64,000 bases of DNA from Streptococcus infantis SPAR10 (GTDB lineage Bacteria; Bacillota; Bacilli; Lactobacillales; Streptococcaceae). Made by a program: the position numbers and the translations under genes. Below the pieces are notes generated by a model. That model did not search any database. It was given only the letters and a program-made list of their open reading frames with translations, and was not told the origin of the DNA. Of the stretch, positions 8,355 through 18,846 are shown piece after piece. Position 1 is the first letter of the stretch, and every line of letters begins with the position of its first letter. Location of the stretch: NCBI RefSeq assembly GCF_000279535.1, contig NZ_ALCH01000004.1, positions 255,501 to 319,500 on the forward strand, read 5' to 3'.

Positions 8355-9587
8355 ATGCCTACAAATAGGAAAAATGATATGATGGTTTATTGCTCATTTT
8401 GTGGCAAAAGCCAAGAAGAAGTTAAAAAAATAATCGCTGGGAACAATGCCTTTATCTGTAATGAATGTGTGGAGTTGGCTCAGGAGATTATTCGTGAGGA
8501 GTTGGCTGAGGAAGTCTTGGCAGACTTATCTGAAGTACCAAAACCAATCGAACTCCTAAACATTTTGAACCACTATGTGATTGGTCAAGATCGTGCCAAA
8601 CGTGCTCTGGCAGTGGCTGTATATAACCACTACAAACGCATCAATTTCCATGACACTCGTGAAGAGACTGAAGATGTTGATTTGCAAAAATCAAACATTC
8701 TAATGATTGGCCCAACTGGATCAGGGAAGACTTTCCTTGCTCAAACCCTTGCTAGAAGTTTGAATGTACCATTTGCTATTGCGGATGCAACGGCATTGAC
8801 GGAAGCTGGTTATGTTGGTGAGGACGTGGAAAATATCCTCCTCAAACTTTTGCAAGCAGCTGACTTTAACATCGAACGTGCAGAACGTGGAATTATCTAC
8901 GTAGACGAAATCGACAAGATTGCTAAGAAGAGTGAAAATGTATCTATCACGCGTGATGTATCTGGTGAAGGGGTGCAACAAGCCCTCCTCAAGATTATCG
9001 AAGGAACTGTAGCTAGTGTACCACCACAAGGCGGACGCAAACATCCTCAACAAGAAATGATTCAAGTGGACACTAAGAATATCCTCTTTATTGTGGGTGG
9101 TGCCTTTGATGGCATCGAAGAGATTGTCAAACAGCGTCTTGGTGAAAAAGTTATCGGTTTCGGACAAAACAACAAGGCTATTGACGAAAACAGCTCTTAC
9201 ATGCAAGAAATCATTGCAGAAGATATTCAGAAATTCGGTATTATTCCTGAGTTGATTGGACGCTTGCCTGTCTTTGCAGCCTTGGAGCAGTTGACAGTAG
9301 ATGACTTGGTTCGCATTTTGAAAGAGCCAAGAAATGCCTTGGTTAAACAATACCAGACCTTGCTTTCATATGACGATGTGGAGCTTGAATTTGACGATGA
9401 GGCTCTCCAAGAGATCGCTAACAAAGCTATTGAACGTAAGACTGGTGCGCGTGGTCTTCGCTCAATCATCGAAGAAACCATGCTAGATGTTATGTTTGAA
9501 GTTCCAAGTCAAGAGAATGTGAAAACTGTTCGTATCACAAAAGAAGCAGTTGATGGAACAGCTAAGCCAATTCTAGAGACAGCCTAG
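8355..9587 (+). CDS. clpX: ATP-dependent Clp protease ATP-binding subunit ClpX
   Basis: A 410-aa AAA+ unfoldase that feeds proteins to ClpP. The N-terminal zinc finger has C13, C16, C35 and C38. Walker A is GPTGSGKT (119-126) and Walker B is VDEID (183-187). The substrate pore loop contains RKH (GGRKHPQQ) and the ClpP-docking loop contains IGF (VIGFGQ). The length matches pneumococcal ClpX exactly as I know it. It is followed 8 bp later by ysxC, an arrangement common in Firmicutes. The adaptor gene mecA is also in this window, though it serves ClpC rather than ClpX. Confidence 0.97.
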   Translation: MPTNRKNDMMVYCSFCGKSQEEVKKIIAGNNAFICNECVELAQEIIREELAEEVLADLSEVPKPIELLNILNHYVIGQDRAKRALAVAVYNHYKRINFHDTREETEDVDLQKSNILMIGPTGSGKTFLAQTLARSLNVPFAIADATALTEAGYVGEDVENILLKLLQAADFNIERAERGIIYVDEIDKIAKKSENVSITRDVSGEGVQQALLKIIEGTVASVPPQGGRKHPQQEMIQVDTKNILFIVGGAFDGIEEIVKQRLGEKVIGFGQNNKAIDENSSYMQEIIAEDIQKFGIIPELIGRLPVFAALEQLTVDDLVRILKEPRNALVKQYQTLLSYDDVELEFDDEALQEIANKAIERKTGARGLRSIIEETMLDVMFEVPSQENVKTVRITKEAVDGTAKPILETA

Positions 9588-9595
9588 AGGTGACT

Positions 9596-10183
9596 ATGGA
9601 AATCAATACACACAATGCTGAGATTTTACTGAGTGCTGCCAACAAGTCCCACTATCCGCAGGATAAACTTCCTGAAATTGCTCTTGCAGGACGCTCAAAT
9701 GTTGGTAAATCGAGCTTTATCAATACCATGCTCAATCGAAAAAATCTAGCTCGTACCTCTGGAAAGCCAGGGAAAACACAACTACTTAATTTCTTTAATA
9801 TTGATGATAAGATGCGTTTTGTAGATGTGCCTGGTTATGGTTATGCCCGTGTGTCCAAAAAGGAACGCGAAAAATGGGGACGCATGATTGAGGAGTACTT
9901 AACCACTCGAGAAAATCTTCGAGCGGTTGTTAGTCTTGTTGACCTTCGTCATGATCCGTCAGCAGATGATGTACAGATGTACGAGTTTCTTAAGTATTAT
10001 GAGATTCCTGTCATCATTGTGGCGACCAAGGCAGACAAGATTCCGCGTGGTAAATGGAACAAGCACGAATCAGCTATTAAAAAGAAATTAAATTTTGATC
10101 CAAGCGATGATTTTATCCTCTTTTCATCCGTAACAAAAGCAGGAATGGATCAAGCTTGGGATGCTATTTTAGAAAAATTGTGA
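9596..10183 (+). CDS. ysxC: Ribosome biogenesis GTP-binding protein YsxC/EngB
   Basis: A 195-aa essential GTPase for assembly of the 50S subunit. GTPase motifs: G1 GRSNVGKSS (32-40), G3 DVPGYG and G4 TKAD. I start at the ATG at 9596 (MEINTHNAE), 5 nt after AGAGG. A GTG at 9590 overlaps that ribosome-binding site and is unlikely. It lies in an operon behind clpX. Confidence 0.95.
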   Translation: MEINTHNAEILLSAANKSHYPQDKLPEIALAGRSNVGKSSFINTMLNRKNLARTSGKPGKTQLLNFFNIDDKMRFVDVPGYGYARVSKKEREKWGRMIEEYLTTRENLRAVVSLVDLRHDPSADDVQMYEFLKYYEIPVIIVATKADKIPRGKWNKHESAIKKKLNFDPSDDFILFSSVTKAGMDQAWDAILEKL

Positions 10184-10192
10184 GGAATACAA

Positions 10193-10573
10193 ATGGCAAA
10201 AACAATTCATACAGACAAAGCTCCAAAGGCAATCGGACCTTACGTTCAAGGAAAAATCGTTGGCAATCTTTTGTTTGCTAGCGGTCAAGTTCCACTATCT
10301 CCTGAAACTGGAGAAATCGTAGGAGAAACGATCCAAGAACAGACTGAACAAGTTTTGAAAAACATTGGAGCTATTTTGGCAGAAGCGGGAACAGATTTTG
10401 ACCATGTTGTAAAAACAACTTGCTTTTTGAGTGATATGAACGACTTTGTACCTTTCAATGAGGTATACCAAACAGCCTTTAATAAGGAATTTCCAGCTCG
10501 TTCAGCTGTAGAAGTAGCTCGTCTTCCTCGCGATGTAAAAGTCGAAATTGAAGTCATCGCAGAGATTGGATAA
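10193..10573 (+). CDS. ridA: RidA family enamine/imine deaminase
   Basis: A 126-aa member of the YjgF/YER057c/UK114 family, which hydrolyses reactive enamines such as 2-aminoacrylate formed by PLP enzymes; acts as a trimer in the cytoplasm. The family motifs GPYVQGKIVGNLLFASGQ and ARSAVEVARLP with the conserved arginine are present, and length is typical. It follows ysxC by 9 bp and is separated from rapZ by a hairpin. Confidence 0.92.
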   Translation: MAKTIHTDKAPKAIGPYVQGKIVGNLLFASGQVPLSPETGEIVGETIQEQTEQVLKNIGAILAEAGTDFDHVVKTTCFLSDMNDFVPFNEVYQTAFNKEFPARSAVEVARLPRDVKVEIEVIAEIG

Positions 10574-10580
10574 GCGAGTT

Positions 10581-10608
10581 GAAGTTTGGTTCTTCCAAAC
10601 TTCTTTTG
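10581..10608 (+). terminator. Hairpin between ridA and rapZ
   Basis: GAAGTTTGG (10581-10589), a 5-nt loop and CCAAACTTC (10595-10603), then TTTT. The stem is perfect but the T-run is short, so termination may be partial. Confidence 0.55.
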
Positions 10609-10624
10609 ATATAAGGAGACAATG

Positions 10625-11515
10625 ATGACAAAGAAACAACTTCACCTGGTGATTGTGACAGGAATGAGTGGTGCAGGAAAAACTGTAGCCATTCAATCTT
10701 TTGAGGATTTAGGATATTTTACGATTGATAATATGCCACCAGCTCTGTTGCCAAAGTTTTTGCAGTTGGTAGAGACCAAGGATGACGACCACAAGTTAGC
10801 CCTAGTGGTGGATATGCGAAGCCGCTCTTTCTTCTCAGAGATTCAGGCTGTCTTGGATGAATTGGAAAACCAAGATGATTTGGACTTCAAGATTCTCTTT
10901 TTGGATGCAGCAGATAAGGAATTGGTGGCACGCTATAAGGAAACTAGAAGAAGTCACCCTCTGGCAGCAGATGGTCGTATCTTGGACGGGATTAAGTTGG
11001 AACGCGAACTTTTGGCACCCTTGAAAAATATGAGTCAAAACGTAGTAGACACAACAGAGTTAACTCCCCGTGAACTTCGTAAGACGATTGCAGAGCAATT
11101 TTCAGATCAAGAACAGGCTCAGTCCTTCCGTATTGAGGTTATGTCTTTCGGGTTTAAATACGGCATTCCAATTGATGCTGACTTGGTATTTGATGTTCGT
11201 TTCCTCCCAAATCCTTACTATCTGCCAGAACTTCGCAATCAGACAGGTGAAGACCAGGCAGTTTATGACTATGTCATGAACCATGAGGAATCTGAAGATT
11301 TCTACCGTCATTTGTTAGCCTTGATCGAACCAATCCTACCTGGCTATAAAAAAGAGGGCAAATCAGTTTTAACCATTGCTGTAGGTTGTACAGGTGGACA
11401 ACACCGAAGTGTTGCATTTGCCAAACGCTTAGCCAATGATTTGTCTAAGAATTGGTCTGTAAATGAAAGTCATCGTGATAAAGACCGAAGAAAGGAAACG
11501 GTAAACCGTTCATGA
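10625..11515 (+). CDS. rapZ: RNase adapter/nucleotide-binding protein RapZ (YvcJ)
   Basis: A 296-aa P-loop protein that binds ATP/GTP. In E. coli RapZ presents GlmZ RNA to RNase E; in Gram-positives its partner is less clear and YvcJ is linked to competence in Bacillus. The N-terminal Walker A is GMSGAGKT, and the C-terminal half holds SFGFKYGIP and the conserved [11 protein letters not shown] chose the second of two adjacent ATGs (10625), which is 6 nt after AAGGAG. Its stop overlaps the yvcK start, the first of two ATGA junctions in rapZ-yvcK-whiA. Confidence 0.94.
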   Translation: MTKKQLHLVIVTGMSGAGKTVAIQSFEDLGYFTIDNMPPALLPKFLQLVETKDDDHKLALVVDMRSRSFFSEIQAVLDELENQDDLDFKILFLDAADKELVARYKETRRSHPLAADGRILDGIKLERELLAPLKNMSQNVVDTTELTPRELRKTIAEQFSDQEQAQSFRIEVMSFGFKYGIPIDADLVFDVRFLPNPYYLPELRNQTGEDQAVYDYVMNHEESEDFYRHLLALIEPILPGYKKEGKSVLTIAVGCTGGQHRSVAFAKRLANDLSKNWSVNESHRDKDRRKETVNRS

Positions 11516-12489
11516 GAAAACCAAAAATTACGGTGATCGGTGGAGGAACTGGAATCCCAGTTATTTTAAAAAGTTTGCGGGAAAGAGATGTCGATATTGC
11601 AGCTATTGTAACCGTCGCTGATGATGGAGGGTCTTCAGGTGAACTGCGTAAAAATATGCAGCAGTTGACGCCACCTGGGGATTTACGCAATGTCCTTGTA
11701 GCCATGTCAGATATGCCAAAGTTCTATGAGAAGGTTTTTCAATACCGCTTTTCGGAGGATGCAGGTGCCTTTGCTGGACATCCTCTGGGGAATATTCTCA
11801 TAGCAGGGCTTTCTGAAATGCAGGGTTCAACCTATAATGCCATGCAATTACTGAGTAAATTTTTCCATACAACAGGTAAGATTTATCCATCTAGTGATCA
11901 TCCCTTAACCTTGCACGCAGTCTTTAAAGATGGTTCAGAAGTAGCTGGGGAAAGTCACATTGCAGACCATCCAGGCATGATTGATCATGTTTACGTCACC
12001 AATACCCTAGATGATGAAAAACCACAAGCAAGTCGTCGAGTTGTGAATACCATTCTTGAGAGTGATATGATTGTCTTAGGGCCTGGTTCACTCTTTACCT
12101 CCATTTTACCGAATATCGTCATTGAAGAGATTGGGAAAGCCCTTCTTGAAACCAAAGCAGAGGTGGCTTATGTTTGCAATATCATGACCCAGCGTGGTGA
12201 GACAGAGCATTTCACAGACAGTGACCACGTAGAAGTCTTGCAACGTCATTTGGGTAGACCATTTATTGATACTGTGCTTGTTAATATCGAGAAGGTACCT
12301 AAAGATTATATGGATACCAACCGTTTTGATGAGTATTTAGTACAGGTTGAGCATGATTTTGAAGGCTTACGTAAGCAAGTCCCACGTGTCATTTCATCCA
12401 ACTTCCTACGTTTGGAAAATGGTGGCGCCTTCCACGATGGGGATTTAATCGTTGATGAATTGATGCACATCATACAGGTGAGAAAATGA
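11512..12489 (+). CDS. yvcK: YvcK/CofD-family protein (gluconeogenesis factor)
   Basis: A 325-aa Rossmann-like protein related to CofD. In Bacillus YvcK is needed for growth on gluconeogenic carbon, binds UDP-sugars and influences cell shape. The N-terminal [13 protein letters not shown] nucleotide loop and [11 protein letters not shown] are characteristic. It overlaps rapZ by 4 bp and whiA by 4 bp, so the three are one translationally coupled operon. Confidence 0.94.
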   Translation: MRKPKITVIGGGTGIPVILKSLRERDVDIAAIVTVADDGGSSGELRKNMQQLTPPGDLRNVLVAMSDMPKFYEKVFQYRFSEDAGAFAGHPLGNILIAGLSEMQGSTYNAMQLLSKFFHTTGKIYPSSDHPLTLHAVFKDGSEVAGESHIADHPGMIDHVYVTNTLDDEKPQASRRVVNTILESDMIVLGPGSLFTSILPNIVIEEIGKALLETKAEVAYVCNIMTQRGETEHFTDSDHVEVLQRHLGRPFIDTVLVNIEKVPKDYMDTNRFDEYLVQVEHDFEGLRKQVPRVISSNFLRLENGGAFHDGDLIVDELMHIIQVRK

Positions 12490-13397
12490 GTTTCACAGTA
12501 GCAGTAAAAGAAGAAATCCTAGGTCAGCACCATCTGAGTCGCTACGAGTTATCAGCCATTATCAAGATGTCTGGAAGCGTAGGTTTGTCGAGTTCTGGCT
12601 TGACCTTGTCCGTTGTTACAGAGAGTGCCAAGCTTGCCCGCCATCTCTATGAATCTTTCTTACACTTCTATGGCATCAAGTCGGAGATTCGTCATCATCA
12701 GAGAAGTAATCTACGGAAAAATCGTGTTTATACTGTGTTTACAGATGAGCAAGTTCAAGAACTTTTAGCTGATTTGCGTTTGGCCGATTCTTTCTTTGGT
12801 CTGGAGACGGGAATTGATCCAGATATTATAGGAGATGAAGAAGCAGGACGTGCCTATCTCTGTGGAGCCTTCTTAGCGAATGGCAGCATTCGTGATCCCG
12901 AGTCAGGCAAGTATCAGCTGGAAATTAGTTCAGTTTATCTAGATCATGCCCAAGGGATTGCTTCGCTTTTGCAGCAGTTTTTGTTAGATGCCAAGGTGAT
13001 TGAACGAAAAAAAGGTGCAGTGACCTATCTCCAGCGAGCAGAAGATATTATGGATTTCCTGATTTTAGTAGGAGCTATGGAGGCACGTGATACTTTTGAA
13101 GGTGTCAAGATTCTCCGAGAAACTCGAAATGACCTCAATCGTGCCAATAATGCAGAGACGGCAAATATTGCTCGTACGGTTTCAGCAAGTATGAAAACCA
13201 TTAATAATATCAGTAAAATCAAAGATAGAATTGGCTTGGATAATCTGCCAGCAGATTTGCAGGAAGTTGCCCGTCTGCGTATTCAGCATCCAGACTATTC
13301 TATTCAAAAGTTGGCAGATAGTCTGACAAATCCCTTAACCAAAAGTGGTGTTAATCATCGCCTGAGAAAGATCAACAAAATCGCAGAGGAATTGTAA
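12486..13397 (+). CDS. whiA: DNA-binding protein WhiA
   Basis: A 303-aa protein with an N-terminal LAGLIDADG-homing-endonuclease-like domain (no nuclease expected) and a C-terminal helix-turn-helix (about residues 255-300: [17 protein letters not shown]). WhiA controls sporulation in Streptomyces and affects division and chromosome organisation in Bacillus; its role in streptococci is not well defined. It is the last gene of the rapZ-yvcK-whiA operon and is followed by a bidirectional terminator. Confidence 0.95.
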   Translation: MSFTVAVKEEILGQHHLSRYELSAIIKMSGSVGLSSSGLTLSVVTESAKLARHLYESFLHFYGIKSEIRHHQRSNLRKNRVYTVFTDEQVQELLADLRLADSFFGLETGIDPDIIGDEEAGRAYLCGAFLANGSIRDPESGKYQLEISSVYLDHAQGIASLLQQFLLDAKVIERKKGAVTYLQRAEDIMDFLILVGAMEARDTFEGVKILRETRNDLNRANNAETANIARTVSASMKTINNISKIKDRIGLDNLPADLQEVARLRIQHPDYSIQKLADSLTNPLTKSGVNHRLRKINKIAEEL

Positions 13398-13431
13398 AAA
13401 CCACGAATCGGATGATTCGTGGTTCTTTTCT
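13394..13431. terminator. Bidirectional terminator between whiA and the reductase gene
   Basis: AACCACGAATC (13399-13409), loop GGAT and GATTCGTGGTT (13414-13424) form a perfect 11-bp stem. A-runs to its left and T-runs to its right suit termination from both sides. Confidence 0.85.
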
Positions 13432-14399
13432 TATAGACTTGTTGAGTGTTTTGGCTGCACTTTTTGTTCGGGGTCGATATAGTTGATGGCATTATTAACA
13501 GCAGTTGGTGCTTCACCTAGACCAGTCGCAATCAAGTCAATCTTACCTTCGTAGTAGCAGCAGTCACCGAGAGCATAAATTCCAGCTTGGCTTGACTCTT
13601 GCTTGCTATTGACGATAATTTTGTGGCGGTTCAGTTCTAATCCCCATTTTTTAAGATTACCTACAGAAGATTTAAAGCCATAGTTGACAAAGAGGTGGTC
13701 CAATTCAATGGTTTCGGTTTCATCGGATTTGACTTTTGTGATTTCAAGCTTGTCAAGAGTTTGGCCGTCACCAAGAAGTTGACTCGGCACAAATGGTGTT
13801 TTGATAGTTACAGAAGATTCTTGCAAGGCTTGGACGCTATGCTCAAGTGCTCGGAAGTTATCTCTACGGTGAACAAGTGTAGTTGGAGCAATCTTTTCAA
13901 AAGCTAAAGCCCAGTCAACGGCTGAGTCACCACCACCGAGAATGGTTATTTTCTGACCAGCATATTGTTGAATGTTAGAAACGTGGTAGTGGATATTGTC
14001 ATAGCCTTCAACACCTTCTAATTCGAGTGGACGCGGTTTAAAGGCACCACCACCCATAGCAATAATAACGGTTTTAGAAGTATGATTTCCCTTATTAGTT
14101 GTAATCTTAAAAACATCATCATCTTTTTCAATCTCAAGAACAGTTTCATTGAGGTGAACAGGTGTCTCAAACCCTTCAAGTTGTTCCAAAAGGCGGTTAG
14201 TCAATTCTTCCCCTGTGAGGTTTGGAAAACCTGGAACATCGAGAATTTGTTTTTCAGGATATAGGATGGCAGGTTGACCACCTAGTTGAGGAAGAGAATC
14301 GATGATTTGTACTTTGGCTTGACGAAGGTGAGCATAAAAGGCTGCGAAAAGACCAACTGGGCCACCCCCTATGATGGTGATATCATATAATTCAGACAT
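13431..14399 (-). CDS. Ferredoxin/flavodoxin-NADP reductase, thioredoxin-reductase-like type
   Basis: A 322-aa flavoprotein of the YumC/type-2 FNR family, which transfers electrons from NADPH to ferredoxin or flavodoxin. The FAD-binding GGGPVGLFAAF is at the N-terminus and the NADPH-binding GGGDSAVDWAL in the middle. There is no CxxC redox pair, which separates it from true thioredoxin reductases. The C-terminal ALGDCC and GLGEAPTAVNNA motifs bind the flavin. It is alone on the minus strand, convergent with whiA and divergent from cdaA. The electron acceptor is not known from this window. Confidence 0.9.
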   Translation of the reverse strand: MSELYDITIIGGGPVGLFAAFYAHLRQAKVQIIDSLPQLGGQPAILYPEKQILDVPGFPNLTGEELTNRLLEQLEGFETPVHLNETVLEIEKDDDVFKITTNKGNHTSKTVIIAMGGGAFKPRPLELEGVEGYDNIHYHVSNIQQYAGQKITILGGGDSAVDWALAFEKIAPTTLVHRRDNFRALEHSVQALQESSVTIKTPFVPSQLLGDGQTLDKLEITKVKSDETETIELDHLFVNYGFKSSVGNLKKWGLELNRHKIIVNSKQESSQAGIYALGDCCYYEGKIDLIATGLGEAPTAVNNAINYIDPEQKVQPKHSTSL

Positions 14400-14490
14400 G
14401 GTTTCTCCTTATTTCATTTTTATCATTTTATTCTATCATATTTTCTACCAATTTAAAATGAGGTAGGGGGGAGAAAATTTCCATTAAAAA

Positions 14491-14499
14491 TGGTATAAT
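14491..14499 (+). promoter_or_regulatory. Extended -10 promoter of the cdaA operon
   Basis: TGG-TATAAT at 14491-14499 lies 32 bp before the cdaA start; no clear -35 hexamer at 17 bp. Confidence 0.65.
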
Positions 14500-14531
14500 G
14501 AAGAGAAGCTTTTTTGGAGAGGGGACACAGG

Positions 14532-15389
14532 ATGAATTTTCAGCAATTATCTAATCTTCAATACTGGTCTAGTTTGTTTTCCAGTCCTTGGAGTATTGCG
14601 ATAAATGTGATTGATATTCTAATCGTCGCTTATATCTTATATCAATTTACAAAATCAATTGCAGGAACCAAGATTATGATTCTGGTTCGAGGCGTTTTAG
14701 TTTTTATCTTAGCTCAGATTGCGGCTAATTTTTTGGGCTTGACGACTATTTCCTGGTTGATTAACCAATTGATTACCTATGGAGTTATCGCAGCGGTTGT
14801 TATCTTTTCTCCAGAAATTCGGACAGGTTTGGAACGATTAGGTCGAGCTACGGACTTCTTTACAAATACTCCTATGAGTTCAGAAGAGCAGATGGTACAA
14901 GCTTTTGTAAAATCGGTTGAGTATATGAGCCCGCGAAAGATTGGAGCTTTGGTAGCTGTTCAACGTGTGAGAACCTTGCAGGAGTACATCGTTACAGGAA
15001 TTCCTTTGGATGCAAAGATTTCTGCTGAGTTATTAATTAACATCTTTATCCCTAATACGCCTCTCCATGACGGTGCAGTCATTATCAGTGGAGATCGGAT
15101 TGCAGTAACTTCTGCCTATTTACCACTGACTGAAAACACAGGTATTTCCAAAGAGTTCGGAACTCGTCACCGTGCAGCCATAGGTTTATCAGAAGTTTCA
15201 GATGCCCTTACTTTTGTTGTATCTGAAGAAACTGGAGGTATATCCATCACCTATAACGGTGTCTTCAAACATGATCTAAGTTTGGAAGAATTCGAGGAAG
15301 AACTACGTCGTATTCTGATACCTAAGGATGAACAAGAACTAAGCTTAAAAGAACGTCTATTAGGAGGCTGGAATAATGAAAAGAAATAG
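14532..15389 (+). CDS. cdaA: Diadenylate cyclase CdaA
   Basis: A 285-aa membrane enzyme that makes the second messenger c-di-AMP from two ATP. Three N-terminal membrane helices (within about residues 18-90) precede the DAC domain, whose catalytic DGA (180-182) and RHR (212-214) motifs are intact. I start at 14532 (MNFQQLSNL), 7 nt after AGAGGGG; a TTG frame opening at 14514 covers the ribosome-binding site. It overlaps cdaR, its membrane regulator, and is followed by glmM, the conserved Firmicute order. c-di-AMP controls potassium and osmolyte balance, and GlmM is known to bind and inhibit CdaA. Confidence 0.96.
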   Translation: MNFQQLSNLQYWSSLFSSPWSIAINVIDILIVAYILYQFTKSIAGTKIMILVRGVLVFILAQIAANFLGLTTISWLINQLITYGVIAAVVIFSPEIRTGLERLGRATDFFTNTPMSSEEQMVQAFVKSVEYMSPRKIGALVAVQRVRTLQEYIVTGIPLDAKISAELLINIFIPNTPLHDGAVIISGDRIAVTSAYLPLTENTGISKEFGTRHRAAIGLSEVSDALTFVVSEETGGISITYNGVFKHDLSLEEFEEELRRILIPKDEQELSLKERLLGGWNNEKK

Positions 15390-16155
15390 TCTTTATATCA
15401 TCTCCTCACTCCTCTTTGCATGTGTCCTGTTTATCTATGCAACATCAATCAATTATCAAAACAATACCAACGCAAGACAAACGAAAACTGAAACCTATAC
15501 CAATACAGTAGTCAATGTACCGATTGATATTCAATATGATAGTGATCAATATTTTATCAGTGGTTTTAGCTCAGAAGTAACGGTATTTTTGACGGGTTCA
15601 AATCGAGTCACCTTGGCTAGTGAGATGAAAGAGAGCACTCGTAAATTTAAAGTGACTGCTGATTTGACCCAGGCTACAGAAGGAACGATTGAAGTTCCCT
15701 TGACCATTGAAAATCTTCCAAGTGGTTTGACAGCTGTAGCAACACCACAAAAGATCACAGTCAAGGTTGGTAAGAAAGTTACTCGAGATAATGTACCTGT
15801 TGTACCTCAAATTGATTCTAGTCAAATTGATGAGAAGATTATAATCGAACGTGTTACTGTTTCTGATGAAAAAGTTTCAGTAACTAGTGATGAGGATACA
15901 CTATCTAAGATTGATCGGATTGTTGCAGTTTTACCAACGAGTGAACAGATTACAGGGAACTATTCTGGATCAGCTCCTTTGCAAGCTGTTGATAAAAATG
16001 GAGCTGTCTTACCAACAGTGATTACACCTTTTGAAACTACTATGAAAGTAACGACCAAAGCTGTCAGAACAACAAGTGGCACAACCACAACAAGTAATAC
16101 TTCCTCTACTGAAAACTCTTCAACGACAGCAGCAGAGACGAAGTCAGAATCTTAA
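15376..16155 (+). CDS. cdaR: CdaR, YbbR-domain regulator of CdaA
   Basis: A 259-aa protein with one N-terminal membrane anchor (SLYIISSLLFACVLFIY), then YbbR-type extracellular repeats (about residues 40-220) and a Ser/Thr-rich low-complexity tail. Overlaps the end of cdaA by 14 bp, so production is coupled. YbbR proteins modulate CdaA activity in Bacillus and Listeria. Streptococcal forms are short, with fewer YbbR domains than the Bacillus protein. Confidence 0.9.
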   Translation: MKRNSLYIISSLLFACVLFIYATSINYQNNTNARQTKTETYTNTVVNVPIDIQYDSDQYFISGFSSEVTVFLTGSNRVTLASEMKESTRKFKVTADLTQATEGTIEVPLTIENLPSGLTAVATPQKITVKVGKKVTRDNVPVVPQIDSSQIDEKIIIERVTVSDEKVSVTSDEDTLSKIDRIVAVLPTSEQITGNYSGSAPLQAVDKNGAVLPTVITPFETTMKVTTKAVRTTSGTTTTSNTSSTENSSTTAAETKSES

Positions 16156-16187
16156 AATAAACATTAAACTAGAAAAGGAATGATGAA

Positions 16188-17537
16188 ATGGGTAAATATT
16201 TTGGAACGGACGGAGTCCGAGGAGAAGCAAACGTAGAATTAACGCCAGAATTGGCTTTTAAATTGGGTCGCTTTGGAGGATATGTCCTCAGTCAACATGC
16301 GACAGAAGCACCTAAGGTTTTTGTTGGACGCGATACACGTATTTCAGGGGCAATGTTAGAAGCAGCCTTGATTGCTGGTCTTCTTTCTGTGGGAATTCAC
16401 GTTTATAAACTTGGTGTACTTGCTACACCTGCAGTAGCATATTTGGTGAAAACTGAAGGAGCGAGCGCAGGTGTCATGATTTCAGCTAGCCACAACCCAG
16501 CCCTTGATAACGGGATTAAATTCTTTGGTGGAGATGGCTTTAAGCTAGACGATGACAAAGAAGCAGAAATCGAAGCCTTGCTTGACGCCAGTGAAGATAC
16601 TCTCCCACGTCCAAGTGCTGAAGGATTAGGTACTGTTGTTGATTACCCAGAAGGATTACGCAAGTATGAAGCCTACCTGGTTTCAACTGGAACAGCTCTT
16701 GAAGGGATGAAGGTAGCCTTGGATACTGCAAATGGAGCAGCTTCTACAAGTGCTCGTCAAATTTTTGCAGATTTGGGTGCTCAAATCACTGTCATTGGAG
16801 AAACTCCAGATGGTTTGAACATTAACTTGAATGTTGGTTCGACTCATCCAGAAGCCTTGCAAGAACTTGTAAAAGAAAATCAATCTGCCATTGGTTTAGC
16901 CTTTGATGGGGACAGCGATCGTTTGATTGCAGTAGATGAAAACGGTGAGATTGTCGACGGTGATAAGATTATGTATATCATCGGTAAATACCTTTCTGAA
17001 AAAGATCAATTGGCACAAAATACAATTGTAACAACAGTTATGTCCAACCTTGGTTTCCACAAAGCCTTGGATCGTGAAGGCATTAATAAAGCTGTCACTG
17101 CTGTCGGAGACCGCTATGTAGTTGAAGAAATGAGAAAATCAGGCTACAATCTCGGTGGAGAGCAGTCAGGTCACGTTATCTTGATGGACTACAATACAAC
17201 TGGTGATGGTCAACTTTCAGCAGTTCAATTGACTAAGATTATGCAAGAAACAGGTAAGAGCTTATCTCAATTGGCTTCAGAAGTAACAATTTACCCACAA
17301 AAATTGGTTAATATCCGTGTGGAAAACACCATGAAAGACAAAGCCATGGAAGTACCAGCTATCAAGGCTATTATCGATAAGATGGAAGAAGAGATGGCAG
17401 GTAACGGACGTATTCTCGTTCGCCCAAGTGGAACTGAGCCACTCTTGCGTGTCATGGCTGAAGCACCAACAACTGAAGAAGTAGATTACTATGTGGATAC
17501 CATTGCTGAAGTTGTGAAAGCAGAAATCGGAATTTAG
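16188..17537 (+). CDS. glmM: Phosphoglucosamine mutase
   Basis: A 449-aa cytoplasmic enzyme converting glucosamine-6-phosphate to glucosamine-1-phosphate for peptidoglycan and teichoic acid precursors. The phosphoserine loop is SASHNP with S101, the metal-binding loop DGDSDR begins at about residue 240, and the sugar/phosphate-binding loops GGEQSGH and RPSGTEP follow. Third gene of the cdaA-cdaR-glmM operon; the GlmM-CdaA contact links wall synthesis to c-di-AMP. Confidence 0.97.
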   Translation: MGKYFGTDGVRGEANVELTPELAFKLGRFGGYVLSQHATEAPKVFVGRDTRISGAMLEAALIAGLLSVGIHVYKLGVLATPAVAYLVKTEGASAGVMISASHNPALDNGIKFFGGDGFKLDDDKEAEIEALLDASEDTLPRPSAEGLGTVVDYPEGLRKYEAYLVSTGTALEGMKVALDTANGAASTSARQIFADLGAQITVIGETPDGLNINLNVGSTHPEALQELVKENQSAIGLAFDGDSDRLIAVDENGEIVDGDKIMYIIGKYLSEKDQLAQNTIVTTVMSNLGFHKALDREGINKAVTAVGDRYVVEEMRKSGYNLGGEQSGHVILMDYNTTGDGQLSAVQLTKIMQETGKSLSQLASEVTIYPQKLVNIRVENTMKDKAMEVPAIKAIIDKMEEEMAGNGRILVRPSGTEPLLRVMAEAPTTEEVDYYVDTIAEVVKAEIGI

Positions 17538-17563
17538 GAAAGTTAGCAGAAAATAAGAAAATA

Positions 17564-17590
17564 TGTTACAATGTCAAAGTAAATTGTAAC
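17564..17590 (+). promoter_or_regulatory. Extended -10 overlapped by an 8-bp inverted repeat
   Basis: TGT-TACAAT (17564-17572) is an extended -10 for the DUF1149 gene. GTTACAAT (17565-17572) is repeated inverted as ATTGTAAC (17583-17590) with a 10-nt gap. The dyad covers the -10 and the expected start site, the position of a repressor operator. The regulator is unknown. Confidence 0.5.
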
Positions 17591-17603
17591 CATGGAGAAT
17601 ATG

Positions 17604-17978
17604 ATGAATTTAAAACGTGAACAAGAATTTGTAAGTCAGTATCACTTTGATGCTCGTAACTTTGAATGGGAAAATGAGAACGGAATTCCTGAAACAAAGG
17701 TTGATGTGAACTTCCAACTACTTCAACATGACCAAGAAAATCAGGTGACTTCTCTCGTAGTTGTTTTGAGCTTTATGATTGTCTTTGATAAATTTGTTAT
17801 CAGCGGTACCATTTCTCAAGTGAACCACGTTGAAGGTCGTATCGTAGATCAACCAAGTGACTTTAGTCAAGAAGAAGTTGAGACGCTTGCTCGTCCTTCT
17901 TTGGATATGCTAAACCGTTTGACTTATGAAGTAACGGAAATTGCACTAGACTTACCAGGAATTAATTTGGAGTTTTAA
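17604..17978 (+). CDS. DUF1149 family protein
   Basis: A 124-aa acidic cytoplasmic protein of a lactic-acid-bacterial family with no established function. It has a SecB-like or small beta-sheet look: [10 protein letters not shown] and [21 protein letters not shown] are alternating strands. I start at the third of three clustered ATGs (17604, [10 protein letters not shown]), 6 nt after GGAG. It sits 5 bp before degV and likely shares its mRNA. Confidence 0.75.
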   Translation: MNLKREQEFVSQYHFDARNFEWENENGIPETKVDVNFQLLQHDQENQVTSLVVVLSFMIVFDKFVISGTISQVNHVEGRIVDQPSDFSQEEVETLARPSLDMLNRLTYEVTEIALDLPGINLEF

Positions 17979-17983
17979 AAAAA

Positions 17984-18832
17984 ATGAAATTAGCGGTCAT
18001 AACAGACTCATCTGCTTTTCTACAAGCGGAAACCTTGCGGAAAGAAGATTTATTTGTGCTTGACATTCCTGTGAATATCGACGGACAGGAGTATGTTGAA
18101 GGTGTAAATCTAACCGCTCAAGAATTTTATGAAAAAATGGCTCGTTCATCTGAACTACCTAAAACAAGTCAACCAAGTATTGCAAAGTTGGATGAAATTT
18201 TATCATCATTAAAAGAAAAAGGATATACTCATGTTTTGGGTCTCTTCCTTTCTTCTGGAATCTCAGGATTTCACCAGAATATCCAGTATATGACGGATGA
18301 GTTTGAAGATCTATCCATTGCTTTTCCTGATACTCGTATTACAAGTGCACCACTAGGATTCATGGTGGAAAGTGTGTTTCAATGGTCTGAGCAGGGAGAT
18401 GATTTCCAGTCTATACTAGATAAGTTAACCGAACAGATTGAAAATACTTCTGCCTTTATCATGGTAGATGACCTTGATCATCTGGTTAAAGGTGGTCGTT
18501 TATCAAATGGTGCAGCTATTTTGGGGAATCTTCTTAGCATTAAACCAATTCTATATTTCAATGACCAAGGTGTTATCGAAGTTTATGAGAAGGTTCGTAC
18601 AGAGAAGAAAGCAACAAAACGTTTGGTTGAAATTGTCAAAGAAGAAACAAGTAATGGAAATTATCAGATTACTGTAATTCATGGGAATGCTCCTCAAAAA
18701 GCAGCAGACTTGCGTCAGCTTTTATTAGACGGCGGAGTAGCTACAGACATTTCAATTGCAACCTTCGGTAGTGTCATCGGGACTCACCTGGGAGAAGGAA
18801 GTATTGCTTTAGGTTATACACCAATCGTCTAG
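17984..18832 (+). CDS. DegV family fatty-acid-binding protein
   Basis: A 282-aa protein of the DegV/FakB family. Such proteins bind a fatty acid and, as FakB, present it to the kinase FakA. The N-terminal [10 protein letters not shown], central TSQPS (fatty-acid headgroup serine) and [12 protein letters not shown] are the usual family signatures; C-terminal [14 protein letters not shown] is also typical. Which fatty acid it binds cannot be read from sequence. The region after it carries tandem hairpin repeats. Confidence 0.88.
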   Translation: MKLAVITDSSAFLQAETLRKEDLFVLDIPVNIDGQEYVEGVNLTAQEFYEKMARSSELPKTSQPSIAKLDEILSSLKEKGYTHVLGLFLSSGISGFHQNIQYMTDEFEDLSIAFPDTRITSAPLGFMVESVFQWSEQGDDFQSILDKLTEQIENTSAFIMVDDLDHLVKGGRLSNGAAILGNLLSIKPILYFNDQGVIEVYEKVRTEKKATKRLVEIVKEETSNGNYQITVIHGNAPQKAADLRQLLLDGGVATDISIATFGSVIGTHLGEGSIALGYTPIV

Positions 18833-18846
18833 ATTGTTTTTACAGG

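Noticed and set aside
8721..9350. A 209-codon open frame on the minus strand inside clpX
   Set aside because: Fully antisense to an intact ClpX, with composition typical of a shadow frame (runs of Phe, Leu and Ser) and no ribosome-binding site or recognisable domain.
13431..14399. Annotation as thioredoxin reductase
   Set aside because: There is no CxxC redox motif; the sequence fits the ferredoxin/flavodoxin-NADP reductase branch.
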